Shown: one piece after another, positions 11,560 through 21,730 of the stretch
Position numbering within the stretch: the stretch's first letter is position 1
Layout: the number at the start of each line of letters is the position of its first letter
Source of the DNA: Hydractinia symbiolongicarpus
Taxonomy: Eukaryota; Cnidaria; Hydrozoa; Anthoathecata; Hydractiniidae
Length of the DNA stretch: 64,000 bases
NCBI RefSeq assembly: GCF_029227915.1
Contig: NC_079889.1
Span: 9,360,001-9,424,000, forward strand
Direction: 5' to 3'
The notes under the pieces: generated by a model
What the model saw: only the letters and a program-made list of their open reading frames with translations
Databases searched by the model: none
Told to the model about the DNA's origin: nothing
Program-made: the position numbers and the translations under genes

Positions 11560-12245
11560 TACTTTTGGGTGAAGATTTCACTCTTATTCATAATTTTCAA
11601 GATAGCATATAATTTATGACTACTGCACGTGATCTTTAGTGTGCTAAAGATGGAATGGGCAATGCAATGAGTTTTTCGAAAAAGCACTTAATGAAACCAT
11701 AGGAGATTATTTTCAAAATATCCTTTGGGAAAAGCTGTGAATATAATTACTTTATTGGTACCGTTTTGGTAAGTATTGCCTAAGTGTTAAAACTTAATTT
11801 TTTTTGTCAAAAGTGTAGGGCTTCAAAGAAATAAATTTGAGATATTTTGGTGAGCATATTTATTTTTCTTTCACAATTGTGAAGATAGCATAAAATTTTT
11901 CACAGTTAAACGTGTGCTTATTCGTGTGCCGAAGATTGGTAGACCAAGTAACTTGGTCCATCAGCCTTTAACTTAAACAAATCGAACTTGATTGGTATTT
12001 TTTTCGTAAATTCAGTTGCTTGATTAGAAAGCTAACTTTTTTTCTCACATTTAAGGACAAGGTGTTAACGCAATGCACTGTAAATTTCAAAATTATCAAC
12101 TACTTTGAGGCCTTTTGCGATGATTGTGAATTCTTTTCTTATTATTTCGAAAATGGTGTAAAATTTATGACTGTTTACCGCGGGCATTTTAGAATGATGA
12201 CAACTGCGGAATTAATACCAAGTGTTTTAGACATACTTCGTTAAT
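11560..12245 (+). repeat. Three tandem exon-like modules (B, C, D)
   Basis: Blocks near 11590, 11880 and 12140 share with module A (10357) a core of the type ATAGCATATAATTT..GACTGTTGCACG followed by an AGTGTGCC-like element. A and B end in a GTAAGT donor and C in a weaker GTAAAT; each is followed by an AATTGCTTGATT-like intron start. In the best frames the peptides resemble each other (IAYNF, KFFTVKR, VKFMTVYR). Spacing between B, C and D is about 270-290 bases. The modules recur in the right arm (32700-33420) and third copy (50400-51060). Confidence 0.5.
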
Positions 12246-12482
12246 CAAAGAAATTCACTTTAATATGCGAAAGCTCCTGTGAGCTTGAGTGATATAGTCT
12301 CTGTTAAGTGATGTTACCAAATGTGTTTGATTTTTTAGCTGTGTCATCAAAATGAAAAGAAAGAAGCACAAAACGTTTTTTCTAAAGAATGCAGAATTAA
12401 TAAACACAAACAAACAAAAAACAAAGATTTCTTCATAACATACCTTCTTATTCACTTGAGAACAGAAAATGTTATTTCCAAG

Positions 12483-12531
12483 ATGCCACTATCAAATTGG
12501 AGAAACTCTGTATTTGTGGCAAGTGCAGAGA
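12483..12531 (+). pseudogene. Exon candidate 10 (49 nt), left arm
   Basis: Follows GTTATTTCCAAG (TTTCCCAG in the other copies). Peptide DATIKLEKLCICGKC; right arm (32398-32446) DGTIKFEELYIRGKY; third copy (50096-50144) DGTIKFEELFIRGKC. Only the third copy retains a donor GT (GTAACC). The several silent changes between copies support past coding use. Confidence 0.42.
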
Positions 12532-12573
12532 TTAACCTTTGGCTTATACCTTAAATTTATATATTATTTATGC

Positions 12574-12718
12574 TTTGTGGATACAATCGTTGTATCTCAC
12601 ACGACACGCTCGTCTCATCAGTCACGCTGGTATTTTAAACGCCTTGTCTGAAGAATCGATTCTTGTGAAGAGTAAGGCTATTCAAACAGTCGTTATGGCA
12701 CTACGAGATCTGATGTGA
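12574..12718 (+). pseudogene. Last exon candidate, left arm
   Basis: Reads FVDTIVVSHTTRSSHQS, then after a deletion of about 11 bases that shifts frame reads ILNALSEESILVKSK and ends VVMALRDLM before TGA at 12716. The intact version is 32200-32355. AATAAA at 12786-12791 is about 70 bases downstream. Confidence 0.48.
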
Positions 12719-12785
12719 AAAAATTAAATTTTAAAGTAGATAAATTTTTATTATTTTGTGGAATGAAAAATTATTTTTATAACTG

Positions 12786-12791
12786 AATAAA
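12786..12791 (+). terminator. Poly(A) signal of the micro-exon-like gene
   Basis: AATAAA about 70 bases after the TGA of the last exon candidate; conserved in the right arm (32127-32132), lost in the third copy. Confidence 0.4.
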
Positions 12792-14262
12792 TTAGTCTTC
12801 TTATTGCGTATTATATCTTTATATCTACTTATTTTATAGAGAACGAAATATAACATGTTTGTACAGGCAAATATTTAATTGGTTAACGATATTTTTTGTT
12901 TACACGTCCTTTCAGCTAGTAGGATAGAAATAAAGATGTTAAAATTTATTTTCCGTTAGCAAAAGTAGTTTCATTATTAATCGCATAATTTAAATTAAGC
13001 GTTTTTTTTTTACGAAGAAGTAATTAGGGCGCGTAGGGTGTGGTTTGGTTTAAAGAGAAAATTTTTAATTATATAACTTATTGTTTTTCTTTTTCTTCTA
13101 TCCTCCTAGATCCCTGAGACTTAAAGCTGCTTATGTTTCTCTGCTTTAGAGAATCGAAAGTTAATGTGCTACTTTTAGTCTACATCTTCGTGCAAAATTT
13201 ACTGCATTAGTCAAATATAGTGAATTCTTGTTATATTTTTGCTATTTTAATTCCATTTTAATCCTACAAACCTCTACTTAGTGTTGCTAGAAATATGTTG
13301 CTTATACGAAAAACGTGTAAAAAACCTGGCGAACTGCTAAGTATTAATGTTTTTGATTTATAGTGGGATATACAATGCCTTTAGTTCTAAATGTCTTATT
13401 GTGTGTCTTAACATTTTGTAATGCGACATCAAAGGATATTTATTTAAACGACTTTTTAACTGGTATCATGAAGGTCACATGAAATATATAGAGAATTTAC
13501 CATGAATTGTAATTTTATAGCTTTCGTTAGAAGCAAGAGATAAGTGCACACATTTCGGTAGGTGGATAATATAAACAAAAGCTTACAGTAATCAAGGATA
13601 TTCATCACGATTAAAATAAGGGATAATTTATTTGGATGAGCAGAATATACTTTAAAAATATCTGCTAATTTTATGATCTGGCTTCTGAAAATATCTATAA
13701 TATTTCAATATTATAGTTCATATAATCCTGCTTTGACCTACCCCAATGCGCGCACATGCACAAAAATTTATAAACTGTCGTGAACTTAATTATTAGCATG
13801 TATGATAAACAAAGCTTATATAATTCACATCGACTTCAATAAAGTCATCTAATTCCAACCAATCTTTCATTTAATCAGAATGCAAAGCTAATTTCGTGTT
13901 GTGCGATGTAATTTGGTTTTAAAAAGTTTTTTTTAAAAAAATTAGTCGTAAAAATTTCCTCTATCGGTAAAGAAGGTCTGAGAAAGTTATCAATTTGGTC
14001 TCCATTTTTCCTAGCTTAATATTGCACCTTTTCCCTGTTTTATTGTGCGTGAAAATTCAAAATGCCTTTGAAATATTTTGGTTTATTTAACTTTGTTAGT
14101 TGCCGTTGGTATATAAACGGGGAATTTGTAATAAATTACTTTGTATATGCTTTTACAAAAGTTTGTAAAACTAAGTCGGCAAAAAATGTCTAACTTCTTA
14201 TTGAATAAAATTTTTTACTAACTCTGTATGTGGTGATAATAGCTTTTTATCGTTCTGTGAAT
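12792..14262. other. Non-coding stretch of left arm
   Basis: AT-rich sequence matching the right arm (30760-32120) and more weakly the third copy (48560-49900). No frame is consistent between copies. Confidence 0.45.
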
Positions 14263-14472
14263 TCAACGTACTTTGTAAACAGGTTTCTTTGTAAAAATGT
14301 ATTCCCACAACTTCCTAATCGTGATAGAAAAGAATTTTTCTTCAACAGCTTTAAACGCAAGGATTCTGATCAGGTCAAGAGGAAAGGCGGATAAGAAAAT
14401 TCCAAAAATTATTAACTCCTGATCCATTATCTTTTTAACATAGGGAAAAGAGAAATAAAGCTTTTTCAACAA
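14263..14472 (-). CDS. Conserved 69-codon open frame, left arm
   Basis: Mirror of 30502-30711, with two amino-acid differences and three base changes over the region. The peptide has a hydrophobic centre (LIIFGIFLSAFPLDLI) and a basic end (KLWEYIFTKKPVYKVR). The third copy (48340-48540) has stops and deletions, so coding is doubtful; high identity may only reflect recent duplication. Confidence 0.22.
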   Translation of the reverse strand: MLKKLYFSFPYVKKIMDQELIIFGIFLSAFPLDLIRILAFKAVEEKFFSITIRKLWEYIFTKKPVYKVR

Positions 14473-15189
14473 TGTGAAGGCTTCTCAGTCTCTCGAAATT
14501 TTCAAATAGGAACTCACTTCACTTTACCTTTCAAATCTCTGCGTATTCGATTTACATAGCTTTATCTATTATTGCGTCTTTCTTAGTGTTTGTTATACGT
14601 TTTTGTTTTTGTGTAATTTAGTTAGTGTAAATTATTATATATTATTTACTATGTAAAACCACCTTTAAATATATGAAATAATAATATGATAAATTAAAAT
14701 ATACTTTTTACATATATACGTAAGGAACCAGTTAAGTTGTTTTTAACAACGGATGTTCCTATTTTTTAATTTGTTTCGCCTTCAAAGCTTAGTTTCCATC
14801 CTGCATGAAATCGAGTTAATTTTTTGCGTTAATTTGTGACCTCAGATTAAATCAGATTGAGGACGAGGACGTTTCCATTACCAGTAAATAATCGCTGAGT
14901 TAATTTTTTTTGTTAATGAAATATTTCTAATAACGTCGCGGAGAACATTTCATTATGTATTTACATGAGGCGAATTAATAGAAGAAGGAAAAATCTAACT
15001 AGAATAAAAAAAGAATAGCTTGAAAGGTGCAAAATCTAGTTGATAAAAAGTTACAACAACGACACTCACAACACCAATAATCACCAAAGCGACAGTAAGA
15101 ACACCAACAGTCACAACACGGATAATAACAATGTCTGAAATAACGCATCTCAAATATGTACATCTTATAAGTGATTATATGTTAAAAAC

Positions 15190-15866
15190 CCTCAGTATTT
15201 TATTCTGAAATGTCAAAAAGTTTGCCTGCAAGAATTAGCACAAATCACTAAAAATAAGTTCTTTACACATTTTAAATATTGTCGTTTTGTATAAAAGCTT
15301 ATACAAAAATATGAAAAGCCATAGTTTAGAAAACAATAAATGTAAATCTACAAAAATCAATCATTTCAGTTGCATACACTCTCTCCCACAAAAATGTACA
15401 CAAAATGTAAAAATCAACCAGTTATAAACACAAAAAATTTTCTTTTTTAGTATGATGATCCGTACTACTCTTTACCAAAAATTCTGAACCTAAATGTCAA
15501 AGAATCAATAAGCAAAGAATAAACTTGAAATAAAAAAGATCATTATTTTGGAAACACTGTATACGGTTTGTAAACAAAAGTTTACACAAAATATAAAACA
15601 GATTGGTTTTTGAGAAACACATCTAAATCAACAAAAATAATTTCATTCAGCATGTGGTATATTGCCATTACCCATCAATCTTCCACAAACAGGTTATGAA
15701 ACATCAAAATTTAGAAACATCAGTCATTTCAGTACATAAAGTCATCGCCCGTTAGATTACAAAATCAGGAACAAAACAATAATAAATAACTTAACACACA
15801 CACTTTAAATTCTATAAAATTCGTTCCACTTGTCATATGCATGTGTAAAGTGCACAGGTACTGTTA
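15190..15866. repeat. Inner end of the left arm, short internal repeats
   Basis: Two related halves share phrases such as ATTTCAGT and ACAAAAAT. A perfect hairpin TGTAAAC AAAA GTTTACA lies at about 15570-15588 and GTATAA-AAGC-TTATAC near 15290. The mirror is 27690-28350. No gene. Confidence 0.45.
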
Positions 15867-15878
15867 AAAAAATTATAA

Positions 15879-16207
15879 ATGAATTCCGGCGTGACGTCAT
15901 TTGTTTACCTTTTAGCGGAAGCTCCTTGGCTCTGGCTTTTGCGTGGCAGGAAAAAAGATGCTAGGATTTGGCGAAAAAAGATCTTTTACTGTGGACTTCT
16001 TCTAACGGGAACATCGTTGGTGTTATAAACTATTTTCGAGTGTAGGTTGTTGCCTTCTAATTTATTTGAATTCATTAAGAATGCCTTCATTTGAAGAAAT
16101 GAACTGATAATTACTTTGCTTCACCTAGGACCCCAATCTTTTCCCCTGCCACGTAAATGCCAAAGCCGAAAATCTTACCACTGAAAATGTAAACAATGGA
16201 ATTCATC
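15879..16207. mobile_element. Foldback MITE at the arm/spacer junction
   Basis: The ends are inverted copies of each other over roughly 80 bases: ATGAATTCC...GTTTAC...TGGCTTTTGCGTGGCAGG on the left, and CCTGCCACGTAAATGCCAAAGCC...GTAAAC...GGAATTCAT on the right. No open frame. It abuts the point where inverted-repeat similarity stops. Confidence 0.55.
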
Positions 16208-16481
16208 TATATACTCTATGGGCATAAAAACAGATCCTACTATCCTGCAAAAGTTCAAGACTTTGAAAGATTTGTAGGTAGCTAGCTAGATTGTTGTTAT
16301 CCGTTTTTTAGTCAGCCAATGGTCACTATACAACCATAGCCTTCGACCAAATGGTTCACAGGTGGATACAATGCAACGATGGAGCAGTAATTTTCTGTCA
16401 TGACTGCCTTATTAACAGTCACGAGTCATATGTTTTCTTTTTAGAAGAGCTGAGATAAGAATATTTTAACCAGAATGAATC

Positions 16482-16727
16482 AGCAAGGGGGCTTGACTAC
16501 ACTCAGTCTTGTCTTTGGAGAGTGACTACTCCACTTATTACCCCAGTCAAAAATAAAACAAAATCAAATAAAAATTAAGTTAGCAAGGGAGTTTGATCAT
16601 ACTAGGTCTTGTCTCTGGAGAGTGACGACTCCACTTATTACACCAGTTAAAAAAAAATATTAGCAGGGGGGTTTGATCACACATGATCTTGTCCTTAGAG
16701 AGTAACGACTCCACTTATTACCTGAGT
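16482..16727 (+). repeat. Three tandem copies of a 67-nt unit
   Basis: Units at about 16482, 16582 and 16661 share AGCAAGGG..TTTGA, GTCTTGTC, GGAGAGTGACGACTCC and ACTTATTACCCCAGTT, separated by A-rich linkers. A fourth, more diverged unit lies near 18995-19055. Confidence 0.75.
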
Positions 16728-16739
16728 TAAAAACAAAGA

Positions 16740-17115
16740 ATAGCACAGTTGAACAGAAAATGGTCAAAGTTTACTTTAGGAAGATAGGGATGTCTAGTTT
16801 CTGCTGATAACCGTCCGCGGACCTCTTCGAGGTGACCCAGCTAGACATCCAGGGTACTTAGGTTCAGTAATGTGGGTCAAAACCTACCTGCCCTTGGTTA
16901 AAGTTCTGTTCATCTTTTCAAATGTGTTGTGTCCTTTTTATTTTTTTTATATATTTTTAAATTAATTCCTTGTGAAAAGGGAGAATTGTGCTTTTAGAGG
17001 CATTTTCTGTAGAGGAGTACAACCTCTAGCTTATTTCCAAAGACCTAACAGGTTGAGTTCATCATTGCGGTGGCTTGCCACCTTTTTGTAATTTTTTTTC
17101 TATTGTGAGGACTCG
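16740..17115 (+). repeat. Direct repeat A flanking a retroelement-like unit
   Basis: Shares with 19060-19405 the order TCTAGTT-TCTGCTGA, AGGTGACCCAGCTAG, GGTTCAG..ATGTGGGTCAAAACC, TTAACTCCTTG-type and TTCATCATTG..GGCTTG blocks. It contains a perfect 10-base inverted pair (GGATGTCTAG / CTAGACATCC) around an inner CCTCTTCGAGG hairpin. Confidence 0.6.
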
Positions 17116-17334
17116 GGAGCAGCATCCACAACAGAAGCATTTTGTTTCCTATGTCACAAGGAAATTTGCACTTTTGCTCACATTTTCGGTGCTTGTAAAA
17201 CTACTCTTTTCCAGGAAGATATATCTTCAGACATTTTCTGTACTTACCCGTTTTATAGAAACTTTAAAAAAGGTAATTTTTGAGCTTCCTTCTGAACCTT
17301 GCAAAAATGGCACAAAAAAACCTTCCTGAGACCT

Positions 17335-17708
17335 GGGTCAAATGCACATACAAAGTCTAAAGTTTCAGGTATACTGCACCTGGCTAAGGATTGGAAGAGT
17401 GTTGCTGACACGCTCTCGAACAAGGACTGTTTCCTAGCCATATTGCCATTTCTGATCTTAAGCCGGTTCTTGTGTTATGTTCATATGACCTCAAGTGCGT
17501 TATTATCATGGAACTCACTTGCCCCTGTGAGGAAAACATGAATGCATGGCATTTCACCAAAGTTGCCAAATATTCTTTTTTAGTAAGTATGATTATGGTT
17601 AATGGCTGGTAAGTTGATTTCTTTGCAGTGGCAGTAGGAGCAAGAGAATATTGTGCAAGAACCACCACTACCTGTTCGAAAAGAATGATCTCGGTAAATT
17701 CAATATGA
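17335..17708 (+). pseudogene. C-terminal domain of a retroelement-associated protein
   Basis: The first part in one frame contains KVSGILHLAKDW. After a frameshift near 17420 the second reads PSHIAISDLKP and then the diagnostic string VIIMELTCPCEEN, with AKYSFLV, NGW and FAVAVGARE following. A TAA sits directly after NGW. The order L.P......ELT.P.EEN...KY..L...GW....AVEVGARG is one I associate with a domain found with reverse transcriptases in cnidarian and mollusc elements. Its function is uncertain (possibly nuclease-like). It is a clear pseudogene, but no reverse transcriptase is readable upstream. Confidence 0.6.
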
Positions 17709-18994
17709 GGTCTTCTTTTGATTCTGGCTTTCACGTAAGTCAAATGTTTGGTCAAATGACTCCTTAATGCCATTACTCAAAGTCAAGCAGGCTTTGCCCA
17801 CTGTGGAGACGAAGGGTGTTTCATCTTGCCAACAAGGGCCATCTAAAAAGGTTTGCCAAAATAAAAATGACACTCAACCAATTAGTGCCTATAAAAGCAT
17901 AAGTTTTTTTAACAAAGGCAATAAATCGGAACTGAAATCTCATTGTCTGGAAGCTGTAACACCTGCCTGTGCATCTCGGTAAATGTCGAAATGCAGGACA
18001 TTTTAACACTGGCAATAACATATAGAATCCAATCTTGTGTCAGCAAAGTTTAACCGATGGAAACAAGTAGTTTTGTCCGCAATGCTTGGCACATAGAGAG
18101 AATACTAAAGAAACGCAAATCAGCAAGGGTAGTGAAATCTTATTCCTGCCTCTGAAAAGGTGTTTAAAACATGGCGAACATCTGGTAAAAGACAACAGAA
18201 TTGTTGAAAGTGTTTCTTTACATGAGTCTCTACCACAACAACCTCTCGTCAGTGATACGGATACTATGTTTAATCAGAACTTCTCATTGTTAGCAACAGT
18301 TAATCAATCCGGTACATTATTATGCTTGGTACCACTGCAACGATAGAGCAGTTTGCAAATGCTACCCACCTACTATTTGTAACATTCTCTGTTGATCCGC
18401 ATTTTCTTTCTTTTTTTTTCTTTTTCTTTTTTTTTCTTAAGTTATAGTTAAGTTTATGAAACCTGTACTTCCAGGGTCAATGGGGAGGAAAATGTAAATC
18501 GGAGTGGTTTTGTGTCACGCCAGCTGGTTCATTCGAAACAGTTTACTGTCAATTCCCTGAGGGTAAAGAGTTCGGCTCACTCTTTTCAAGGGGCCTTTCT
18601 TTTAGCTTGTTTTTGAATGTATTGATCCCACTTTTTACCCCAGTTCAGTAAGGTGCCCAAGTTTACTAACTTGGTCTTCAGGCTTCACAACCCTGCTGTC
18701 CTTAGTCAAAATATCTACAGCGTGGTCCTGTCATGACAACCCCCTGTGTAAGGCTGGGATTTGGGGCCCTGTAACATCTGTGGAATGCTACAGCCCGAGT
18801 CACAAGTTCTGGCGCCTAGAAAGAATTTATTTATTTTACTATTTGCAACACTTGCAATAATATTAGCACCTCTGAACAAATAACTCCATTCCTTCAACTG
18901 CCCCTAACATCGAATTTACAATTGACAGTAGATAATTTTTTGGAGAGCGAAGAATTGTCAGGTGTTAACTCGTACTTCTGCTATATGGTGTACA
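17709..18994. other. Non-coding interior of the degenerate element
   Basis: No convincing frame. It contains a pyrimidine-rich run at 18406-18437 and a block resembling the tandem unit edge (GATCCCACTTTTTACCCCAGTT) near 18628. Confidence 0.4.
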
Positions 18995-19059
18995 ACCTTA
19001 TATTATTTTTAGTCTTGTCCTTGGAGATTGACGACTTCACTTGGTACCCCAGTCACACA

Positions 19060-19405
19060 AGATTGTACTCAGTAGGACAAATAAAAAGATTTAAGGATGG
19101 AAGAAATGTTTAGCTCCTGCTGAGGACTGTTTGCAGACCACTTTCAAGGTGACCCAGCTAGGCATTTTGGGTATCTTGGTTCAGAAATATGGGTCAAAAC
19201 CCTTGTACCTTTTCTTAATCCCTGTCCTACTCTTTGTTTGTTTCCCAAAGTTTTGTTCGTATGCGACAATTAACTCCTTGGAAAAAGGAAGAAATGGATT
19301 TTTTTGGGAGCACACTGTTCAGAGGAACCTTTAGATTTTAAGCTTTGGTTTAACTGGTCGAATTTATCATTGTGGTTTCTTGTAATTTTCCTTCTTCTGA
19401 GAAAA
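19060..19405 (+). repeat. Direct repeat B flanking a retroelement-like unit
   Basis: Diverged copy of 16740-17115 in the same orientation; together they bracket 17116-19059, including the decayed protein remnant at 17335-17708. An LTR-like or Penelope-type terminal repeat is possible; no integrase or LTR hallmarks were seen. Confidence 0.55.
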
Positions 19406-20089
19406 CTCTTAGGGCATTTATAAACATAAAATAGGTGGAGCTAAGGACGAAAAGTATATCCATTGTGTATTTATACACACATCAGAAATTGTTTACACGC
19501 CTTAAAATACCTGTTTATAACGTATACCTTGTATATATGTTTTATAAAAATAAAAATTTAAATTGTAAATTTATTTTCTAATAAACTAAATAATCTCAGA
19601 GGCACCTTTTACCTTTTTTATGGATTACTTGTACGTTCTTTTTACCTCAATGCCATTAATCCAATAGATATAACTACTTCTCTTGGTGTTTTACTTCTTC
19701 TTTCCTCTTTTTTTGTTGTATAACCTTTTGATTGCTTTGTCTTTTCTCTTGTATATTCCGAAAGGGTTCCAATTTTTTAATACTTCCTATTCCTAAAAAT
19801 TAAAAACAATATAAAACTACCTTTATATAGCATACCACGTTTAAAATGGTTTTTAGTTTAAAATAGCCAGCTAATGGTCGTCGTATGGCCGAAACGTCAT
19901 GAGAAATACATTTAGACAATTTGTCAAACAGAGTTTTTTACTTTATCACATACTTAACAAATGTTACCTTACTTTTTATGTGTAGTTAGCTAAAAGAATT
20001 TATACATAGATTAGCTAATCGATAAAACTATATACAGAAAACTGATAATAATTATTATTACTAGTTGATAAAGCCGGTGGGAAAATCCA
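19406..20089. other. AT-rich interval with one retroelement-type hairpin
   Basis: No open frame of note. The only structured feature is the hairpin at 19871-19900. Confidence 0.4.
19871..19900 (+). other. Hairpin with GCCGAAACGTC, hammerhead-like
   Basis: CTAATG, then a GGTC...GGCC stem with a seven-base loop, then GAAACGTC. A hammerhead ribozyme core is CUGANGA, stem II, GAAA; here the first box is CTAATGG, so the core is imperfect. Such hairpins occur near the ends of Penelope-like and other retroelements; likely inactive. Confidence 0.35.
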
Positions 20090-21010
20090 CAGAGGCAGGA
20101 TAAAAATTTTAATGACGTCAGCAACCCATCCACTAAAAAAAATTTAGAATTTTGTTTTCACGTTGCCTCTATTTTGTAGAGGCAACGCATGTGCTTTTGT
20201 TTAGAAGTTAATGAGATATTGAGGTTTAAAGGTCTTTTGATGACGTCATCAACCCGTCCATTCCGGAACGGGTTTGGGAAACTTACCCAAATTGGTCCTA
20301 GGTGGTCTCTAGTTACCCATGCGTTTCCAAGTTATTTAAGCTCAAACTTAAGGTACACTGTAATGGCTTCATTAATTTAATATAGGATATTAACGTTGTA
20401 TTATTAACGTCGCGCTGTAACGTCAAAAAATTTAACATATTAGACATGTATTTTTCGGCAACATCAAAGGAAAATGAAGAAATCCACTTTGCCTGTCATA
20501 GAGACACAGAACTGGCGGATTATTATATAGACGATAAGGCCCTTGGAAGAATCCACTTAGGCAGATGGACAATGAAAAAGTAGGTTGTTTAGAGATGTTT
20601 TGCTGACATCAGCAGTGCAGATCCAAAAAAAAATTGTAAAATTTAGCTTATTCCTTGATTGTATTGTGTAGAGGTTGAAACACTAATCATAATAATGTAT
20701 AGAATCATGTTTTCGAGGAACGCCTATGGAGATCTAAGGGTTTAAAAATTTTGCTGACGTCACCAAAGGCGCGTCAAAACACCAAAAAAATTCTACAAAT
20801 TTATATACCTGTTGCCTTTATCGTATAGATCTTGAAGCGCTGATCAAGAAAATGTATAGGATCGTGTACTTTTGATAAACGGTTGCAAGGTTATAAGGGT
20901 TTCAAGGTTTTTGATGACGTCATCAACCTGTCCATTCCAAAATGGATTCGGGGATCCAGTTTTGGGAAAATTACCCAAATTGGTCTTAGGTGGTCCCTGG
21001 TTACCCACGC
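20090..21010 (+). repeat. Repeat family R1 (TGACGTCA-rich), spacer copy
   Basis: Contains repeated phrases: TTTTGATGACGTCATCAACC, GTCCATTCC, TTGGGAAAATTACCCAAATT, GGTCCTAGGTGGTC and GCTGATCAAGAAAATGTATA, each two or more times at about 640-base spacing. Inverted counterpart at 28370-29235. Confidence 0.72.
20161..20187. other. Perfect 10-bp hairpin
   Basis: CGTTGCCTCT, seven bases, AGAGGCAACG. Confidence 0.6.
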
Positions 21011-21029
21011 GGTAAGAAATCATTGTCGT

Positions 21030-21730
21030 CACCACCTTTTTTGGGTATATTGATCCAAAGCACAAGAGATTTCCAACATGTTTTGCTCCTCGTGCGCTAC
21101 TGATCTCTCGTTGTCTCACATTGTAATACTTCTTTTGGGTATTTTCGCAATGTAACAGTAAGTCTGCCACATCCTTCGATACTTCAGGGTGATGTTCCAG
21201 GACTGCAGTTGAAGAAGACTTGCAGAGGATTGTAGTTGATACATTTCGGGTTGGCGCATCCGAATTTCCATAAACACCAGTTCTTCTCCAATTTTCGTTT
21301 AACTGCTTGCTAATTGAGCCCGAACCCATCTGCAGACCAATAAAAGAAATGAAGATGTACGTGCTGTTGCCAACAACTTGATTTCTCACGTTTTCAACAA
21401 AGACTGACAGATATCGAAAAACATGTTCGTTTCCTGTTCCTTACACTTTTGCATGGCCATACATGTAAGCTGTTTTACGTTTTTTTATTTAAATTCGGTA
21501 TATATCCTCTTCTAAAACCACGTCCCTAAATTCTTCCAAGGTCATATTTGATGATACAACGGAACGATGCATATTTTGCAAGTTGATCTCTGTTATTAAA
21601 TAACCCCGGATACAACAATAGTCGTTTTGCGTAAGAATTGGTGGTGAATCAGATGAATATTTACCAAACAACTTTATTGCATTTCTGGAAACAGAAGAAC
21701 TTCCATAAATCGAGACTTGTTGAGGTTGAG
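21030..21730 (-). pseudogene. Tyrosine recombinase, decayed
   Basis: Two adjacent frames (21730-21489 and about 21480-21030). The first carries NDYCCIRGYL, HRSVVSSNMTLEEF and DIYRI, matching the catalytic Arg region of metazoan tyrosine-recombinase-like proteins (R..VSNMT). A frameshift and a stop follow near 21485-21450. The second carries EHVFRYLSVF, ISKQLNENWRRTGVYG, a CKSSSTAV block where an Arg is normally found, then LLHCENTQKKYYNVRQRE, equivalent to the family's H-S-x-x-T-A-x-x-Y-Y catalytic end. Such proteins mediate integration in Crypton-type and some virus-like elements. The C-terminal frame runs into repeat family R1. Dead copy. Confidence 0.68.

Larger units (their letters stand above)
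4538..12718 (+). pseudogene. Candidate multi-micro-exon gene, left-arm copy
   Basis: A chain of short blocks bordered by splice-type AG and GT, many retained in the right arm and third copy: 4538-4599, 5354-5430, 7350-7373, 7748-7783, 8016-8125, 8190 onward, 8542-8577, 9625-9696, 10357-10462, three related modules between 11560 and 12245, 12483-12531, and a last block 12574-12718 ending in TGA with AATAAA at 12786. Several are 24 or 36 bases long, and the best preserved one (third copy 54470-54577) is 108 bases with phase-1 introns both sides. I recognise no domain. The left copy carries stops and shifts (a TGA in 8542-8577, a shift in 10357-10462), so this copy is probably dead. Joining these blocks into one gene is inference. 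Confidence 0.45.
1..15866 (+). repeat. Left arm of giant inverted repeat
   Basis: The first bases (tagccagctaaattgagc) reappear as their reverse complement ending at 45207, and co-linear inverted similarity continues inward to about 15866, matching the right arm down to about 27675. Similarity is high but not perfect: in one 218-base stretch (14260-14478 against 30495-30715) I count three differences, elsewhere more. The arm may extend left of the window. It lacks about 350 bases near 2100 and about 230 bases near 10030 that both other copies have. Confidence 0.93.

Noticed and set aside
16482-16727. CRISPR array
   Set aside because: Units are long, only three, mutually diverged, and the setting is eukaryotic.
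17384-17773. 129-codon minus-strand open frame
   Set aside because: Antisense to the ELTCPCEEN-type pseudogene, whose plus-strand motifs are specific.
16740-19405. LTR retrotransposon
   Set aside because: No TG...CA ends, primer-binding site, polypurine tract or gag/pol was seen between the direct repeats.
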